Shown: positions 60,839-64,000 of the stretch, in pieces
How positions within the stretch are numbered: position 1 is the stretch's first letter
Layout: the number at the start of each line of letters is the position of its first letter
Source: Petrosia ficiformis
Lineage: Eukaryota; Porifera; Demospongiae; Haplosclerida; Petrosiidae
Reading direction: 5' to 3'
Length of the DNA stretch: 64,000 bases
Assembly: GCA_947044365.1 (NCBI GenBank)
Contig: OX345636.1
Coordinates: forward strand, 62,741,537 to 62,805,536
Notes under the pieces: generated by a model
Databases searched by the model: none
The model's input: only the letters and a program-made list of their open reading frames with translations
Told to the model about the DNA's origin: nothing
Program-made: the position numbers and the translations under genes

Positions 60839-61026
60839 CTATCCATGTGGTTTTTGTTATATATGAGTAGTGTATGTTTTATTATAATTCTGTTGGCAAG
60901 TTATAGTATTGAAAAGCGAACCTACGTGTTTCATCACATTTGGTGGCAGAGGTGGAATTGCAGACATCAGAATGAAGAGAGAGCAAGCTGAAATCCACCA
61001 TGAGAGTAAGCAGTAGAGACTAGAGA

Positions 61027-61900
61027 GTGAAGTCGAGAGGACGGAAAACAAAGGTTTTGGAACCAGAAGCGGAGGGAAGTAATTTGCTGGTGAAGGAGCT
61101 GTTAGATGTCATGGAGACTGAGAGGACCAGACAGATGGAAGAACAACGGGAGCGAGAAGAGAGGCGTACAGAAGAACACAAGGAGTTGATGCGAGTATTG
61201 GCTGGACAGGTGAAGAAATGAGTGAAGCGGAAATCGATGGAAGAAAGAGAAGACTATTCGAGTTCAGATGAAACAGAAAGTGAGCTGGGAGAAGACAAAG
61301 AGGTCAGAGGAGTTGGAGGCAGAGAGCCAGTTCTTATGAAATTTTCAGAAAAGGACACTGATATTGAACACGTTTTGACGGGATTCGAGAGGGTCGCTAC
61401 GGCATACAGGTGGCCAGACGAGCTGTGGGTACTGAAGCTAGCCCCACTACTTACTGGAAGAGCCTTGGCAGCATATGCCAATATGGATCAGGAAGAAGCA
61501 AAAAGTTACAAGAATGTGAAGAAGGCAATTCTGCGAAGATTTGATATAAATGAGGAGACGTATTGACAGAGATTTCGATCAACGAGGAAGACAGGACCAA
61601 GAGTTATGTGGAGTTAAGTGTGCAGTTGAAGGATTTGTTTCGAAAGTGGACAGTAGCAGCAAAGGACAATGCAGAGAGGCATTGGCTGATATGGTCGTGA
61701 TGGAACAATTGATGAACAATATCCCAGTGCAGCTATAGGTGTGGATTCATCAGAGGAAGCTGAAGACAGTGGAGGAGGTAGCAACCCAAGCTGATGACTA
61801 TGTTCTTGCCCGCCAGAGGATGAAGAAAGTAGAGAAGGGATGCAATGAATGTGGAGAACTGGAGCATTTGTATCGTGATTGTTTGAAGATGGAGAAGTAA
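61027..61900 (+). pseudogene. LTR-retrotransposon gag (SCAN-like capsid and zinc knuckles)
   Basis: Three frames in series: a basic coiled-coil start ('TERTRQMEEQREREERRTEE'), a capsid-like segment ('VLMKFSEKDTDIEHVLTGFE', 'LAPLLTGRALAAYANMD', 'KNVKKAILRRFDINEETY'), then 'MEQLMNNIPVQL' and 'VEEVATQADDYVLAR', which resemble the C-terminal half of a SCAN/retroviral capsid fold. Two zinc-knuckle-like cysteine clusters follow ('CNECGELEHLYRDC', and 'CFKCRGIGHIAARW' at ~61960). Gag packages element RNA. At least two stops and a frameshift (near 61560) interrupt it. It lies directly after the putative primer-binding site, as expected. Confidence 0.7.
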
Positions 61901-62040
61901 GAGCAGCCAGCAAATCATGTCGATAGTAGTGTTCAACAGAAGCCAGATCAAAGAGTATGCTTCAAGTGCAGGGGCATTGGACACATTGCTGCAAGGTGGA
62001 CAGCAACCAGGAATAATGGTTACTACCTGAAGACAGAGTA

Positions 62041-62419
62041 CAAGCCAAGAGTTGAGAATCAAGGAAGGGTAGCAGATATTGTTTGCTGGGGAAAGATCCA
62101 AGGTGTGCCGATGGAGATGTTAGTGGACACAGGGTGTTCGTATACTCTGGTGCAGCGGAGACTGATACCAGATGATTGTTTACAGAAAGGAGAGTCTGTA
62201 TCATTGCACTGTGCACATGGAGACATCACAGAGTATCCTGTTGCTGAAGTGGAAATGGTGATCGAAGGAGACACAAAGAAAGTGACAGTGGTAGTGTCTA
62301 ATAGCTTACCCAGAGCTGTACTTGCTGGTAGAGATGGGTTGAAGGAGTTCGGAGAAGAGACAGTTGAGAATTGTATTGTCATGACAAGAAGGCAAGCGGA
62401 AAGAAGAATAAGAGGCTGA
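62041..62419 (+). pseudogene. LTR-retrotransposon aspartic protease
   Basis: The frame contains 'EMLVDTGCSYTLVQRRLIPD', where D-T-G is the catalytic triad of retropepsins, then 'VVVSNSLPRAVLAGRDGLKE' with the usual I/V-L-G-x-D-like second signature. This enzyme cuts the Gag-Pol polyprotein. The frame ends at 62419, and ~340 bp of stop-filled basic/acidic linker lead into the integrase; there is no room for reverse transcriptase and RNase H. Confidence 0.75.
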
Positions 62420-62779
62420 GTTACGAGAGAAAGAAAAGGAAGGTGGAGCTGTAGCCAAACCCGTAAATGAGGAGCTCATTGAGGGTGAAGTGGGTGGACT
62501 GGAAGAAATTGAAGATGATTTGTTGGGGAGCCAGGAAGGGCTAGGAAGACCAGATCGCAACAGAGAAAAGAGAAAGTAACATGGCAAAGAGAAAGCAACA
62601 TGCCGAAAAGGAGGGGACTACCATCAGGAAAAGTTGCAGTCAGAGGATGAGACCCTGTCAAAGATCAGGAGCCAGGCTAAAGGAACAATGGAAAACCCGC
62701 CAAGAGTCAAGTATGTTAGAAAAGACGGACTAATGTACAGAGTGTAGGGTGCTGTTGAGGAAGAGAAAGAGCAGTTGGT

Positions 62780-63952
62780 ATTACCAGTGGCATACCGGAA
62801 AGATGTGTCACAGTTAGCCCATACAATACCCCTCGGGGGCCACTTGGGACAGAAGAAGACTACCAATCGTGTGTTGAAGAGATTTTATTGGCCACATATG
62901 TGAAGCAGTATTGCCAAACATGTCCAGAATGTCAGCAAACAGTGGGAAAAAAAATTACACTAAAAGCACGGTTGATTAGTCTACCAATTGTTGAGACTCC
63001 TTTTAATCGCATTGGCATGGACATTATAGGACTATTGGAGAAGAGTAGAAGAGGGAACAGGTACATCTTTGTGGTGTGAGACTATGCCACCAGGTATCCA
63101 GAGGCATTCCCATTGAGGAGCATTGATGCAGGTACTATTGCTGCGAAGTTAGTGGACCTAATTTCAACAGTTGGAGTGCCAGATGAAGTACTGACAGATC
63201 AGGGTTCAAACTTTACTTCCAAGTTTCTGGCCGAGATCTATGAGATGCTGAAGATGAAGGGGATTAGGACTACCCCATACCACCCGCAGACTGATGGGTT
63301 AGTGGAAAGTTTTAGGGGGACATTGAAGAACATGTTGCGCCAGTGTACCAGACAGAATCCTAGGGACTGGAATACACTTGTGCCATATTTACTGTTTGCC
63401 TATCGAGAGGTGCCACAGGAGTCAACGGGATTTTCCCCATTTGGGCTTTTGTATGGTCATGCTGTAAGGGGACCACTAGACATTTTGAAGCAGAGCTGGG
63501 AGACCAAAGAGAAGTGAGCAGAGGATGTCGTTACTTATGTTACGGAGATGAGGAGCCTATTGGAGGAGATGTCAGAACTAGCGAGGGAGAATTTGAAGAA
63601 GGCACAGGTCAAGCAAAAGTTATGGTATGATCGTAAAGCCAGAGACAGGGCATATTAAGATGGAGACAAAGTTTTGGTATTACTGCCTTCAACTACACAT
63701 AAGCTGACAGCAGAGTGGCAGGGCCCTTATGAAGTCAAACGACCAGTGGGACAAGTGGATTATGAAGTACACATGGGTGGACAAAAAGGGAAGACAAAGA
63801 TATTTCATGTGAATATGCTAAAACGTTGGCGTGAAGCATCAGATACTAGATTTTTGGTTGGGTGTGTGAATGAGAAGGAAGAGTATGGGGAGCTACCGGT
63901 GTTGACGTGGATGAAGATGGCATTGCAGAATTGGAAACGGGGGAGTCGTTAA
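62780..63952 (+). pseudogene. Ty3-type integrase (zinc finger, DDE core, GPY/F module), broken
   Basis: The zinc-binding HHCC head is split by a frameshift at ~62895: 'HTIPLGGHLGQKKTTNRVLK' then 'YVKQYCQTCPECQQ'. The core follows, with the three catalytic acids in 'NRIGMDIIGLL', 'PDEVLTDQGSNFTSKF' and 'YHPQTDGLVESFRGTL'. The C-terminal GPY/F module reads 'TAEWQGPYEVKRPVGQVDYE' and 'IFHVNMLKRW'. The enzyme joins cDNA into host DNA. Stops at 63077, 63515 and ~63657 break it. All catalytic residues remain. Confidence 0.85.
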
Positions 63953-64000
63953 GTGACGGGCGGAAGAAGAACCTCAGACAGCTAGTAGTCAAATACTGCA

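Larger units (their letters stand above)
60846..64000 (+). mobile_element. Ty3-type LTR retrotransposon, 5' part, Gmr1-like gene order
   Basis: A probable LTR end '...catcaca' at 60938 is followed by 'tttggtggcagaggtgg', which has the look of a tRNA primer-binding site. Gag (61027-61900), protease (~62040-62420) and integrase (62780-63952) follow with no reverse transcriptase between protease and integrase. At the right edge a new frame reads 'LSDGRKKNLRQLVVKYC', like the lead-in of a Ty3-type RT. The 5' LTR start and the 3' LTR are not identified. Many stops show it is dead. Confidence 0.72.

Noticed and set aside
61254..62866. Several serine- and leucine-rich minus-strand frames
   Set aside because: Antisense shadows of the retrotransposon gag, protease and linker.

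Overview
The window is animal DNA: AT-rich, with real genes split into many exons by mostly short introns (about 50-150 bp), canonical GT/AG splice sites, and a dense layer of transposons in several states of decay. ZU5 and ankyrin-repeat genes with short introns, together with these transposon families, fit a sponge, most likely a demosponge such as Amphimedon. That assignment is inference from style; no marker gene proves it. There is no bacterial operon structure, rRNA or CRISPR.

Layout. 0-10 kb is gene-poor. It holds a short terminal-inverted-repeat (TIR) element carrying a broken RecQ helicase fragment (1.5-2.0 kb), a hAT MITE with a perfect 8-bp target duplication (4.2 kb), a deleted hAT element with a BED-finger exon (7.5-8.3 kb) and long TATG microsatellites. 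10.3-13.9 kb is the best host gene: 12 exons with consistent phases encode a coiled coil, a ZU5 domain, a polyproline linker and a helical C-terminal domain. 15.8-17.7 kb is a ~68-bp minisatellite interrupted by a piggyBac-like element.

19.2-28.1 kb is a stack of nested mobile elements. A 6.7-kb CACTA (EnSpm) transposon lies at 21239-27936, with CACTGTAAAAA ends and two divergent multi-exon genes: a Tnp2-like transposase on the minus strand and a SAMD3-like partner on the plus strand. It is inserted in a Copia-type gag remnant; deleting it with a 2-bp duplication brings the gag frame back together. Next to it are hAT and non-LTR reverse transcriptase remnants. A second copy of the partner protein lies at 29.2-31.2 kb, beside a CACTA-like end.

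37.9-56.3 kb is one plus-strand ankyrin-repeat gene. Eight exons (858 nt, frame kept throughout) encode ankyrin repeats and an unrecognised C-terminal domain. Two very large introns (5.8 and 8.2 kb) are filled with mobile DNA: a minus-strand retroelement split by a Tc1-like transposon, a hairpin MITE, a multi-exon transposase-like gene that is itself split by a truncated retrotransposon between ~250-bp direct repeats, and a piggyBac-type MITE with TTAA ends. 59.6-60.8 kb is a TIR element with CpG palindromes. 60.9 kb to the window edge is the 5' part of an LTR retrotransposon ordered gag-protease-integrase, with reverse transcriptase apparently starting only at the right edge (Gmr1-like order).

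Nearly all transposon genes carry stops or frameshifts. The ZU5 and ankyrin genes look intact.
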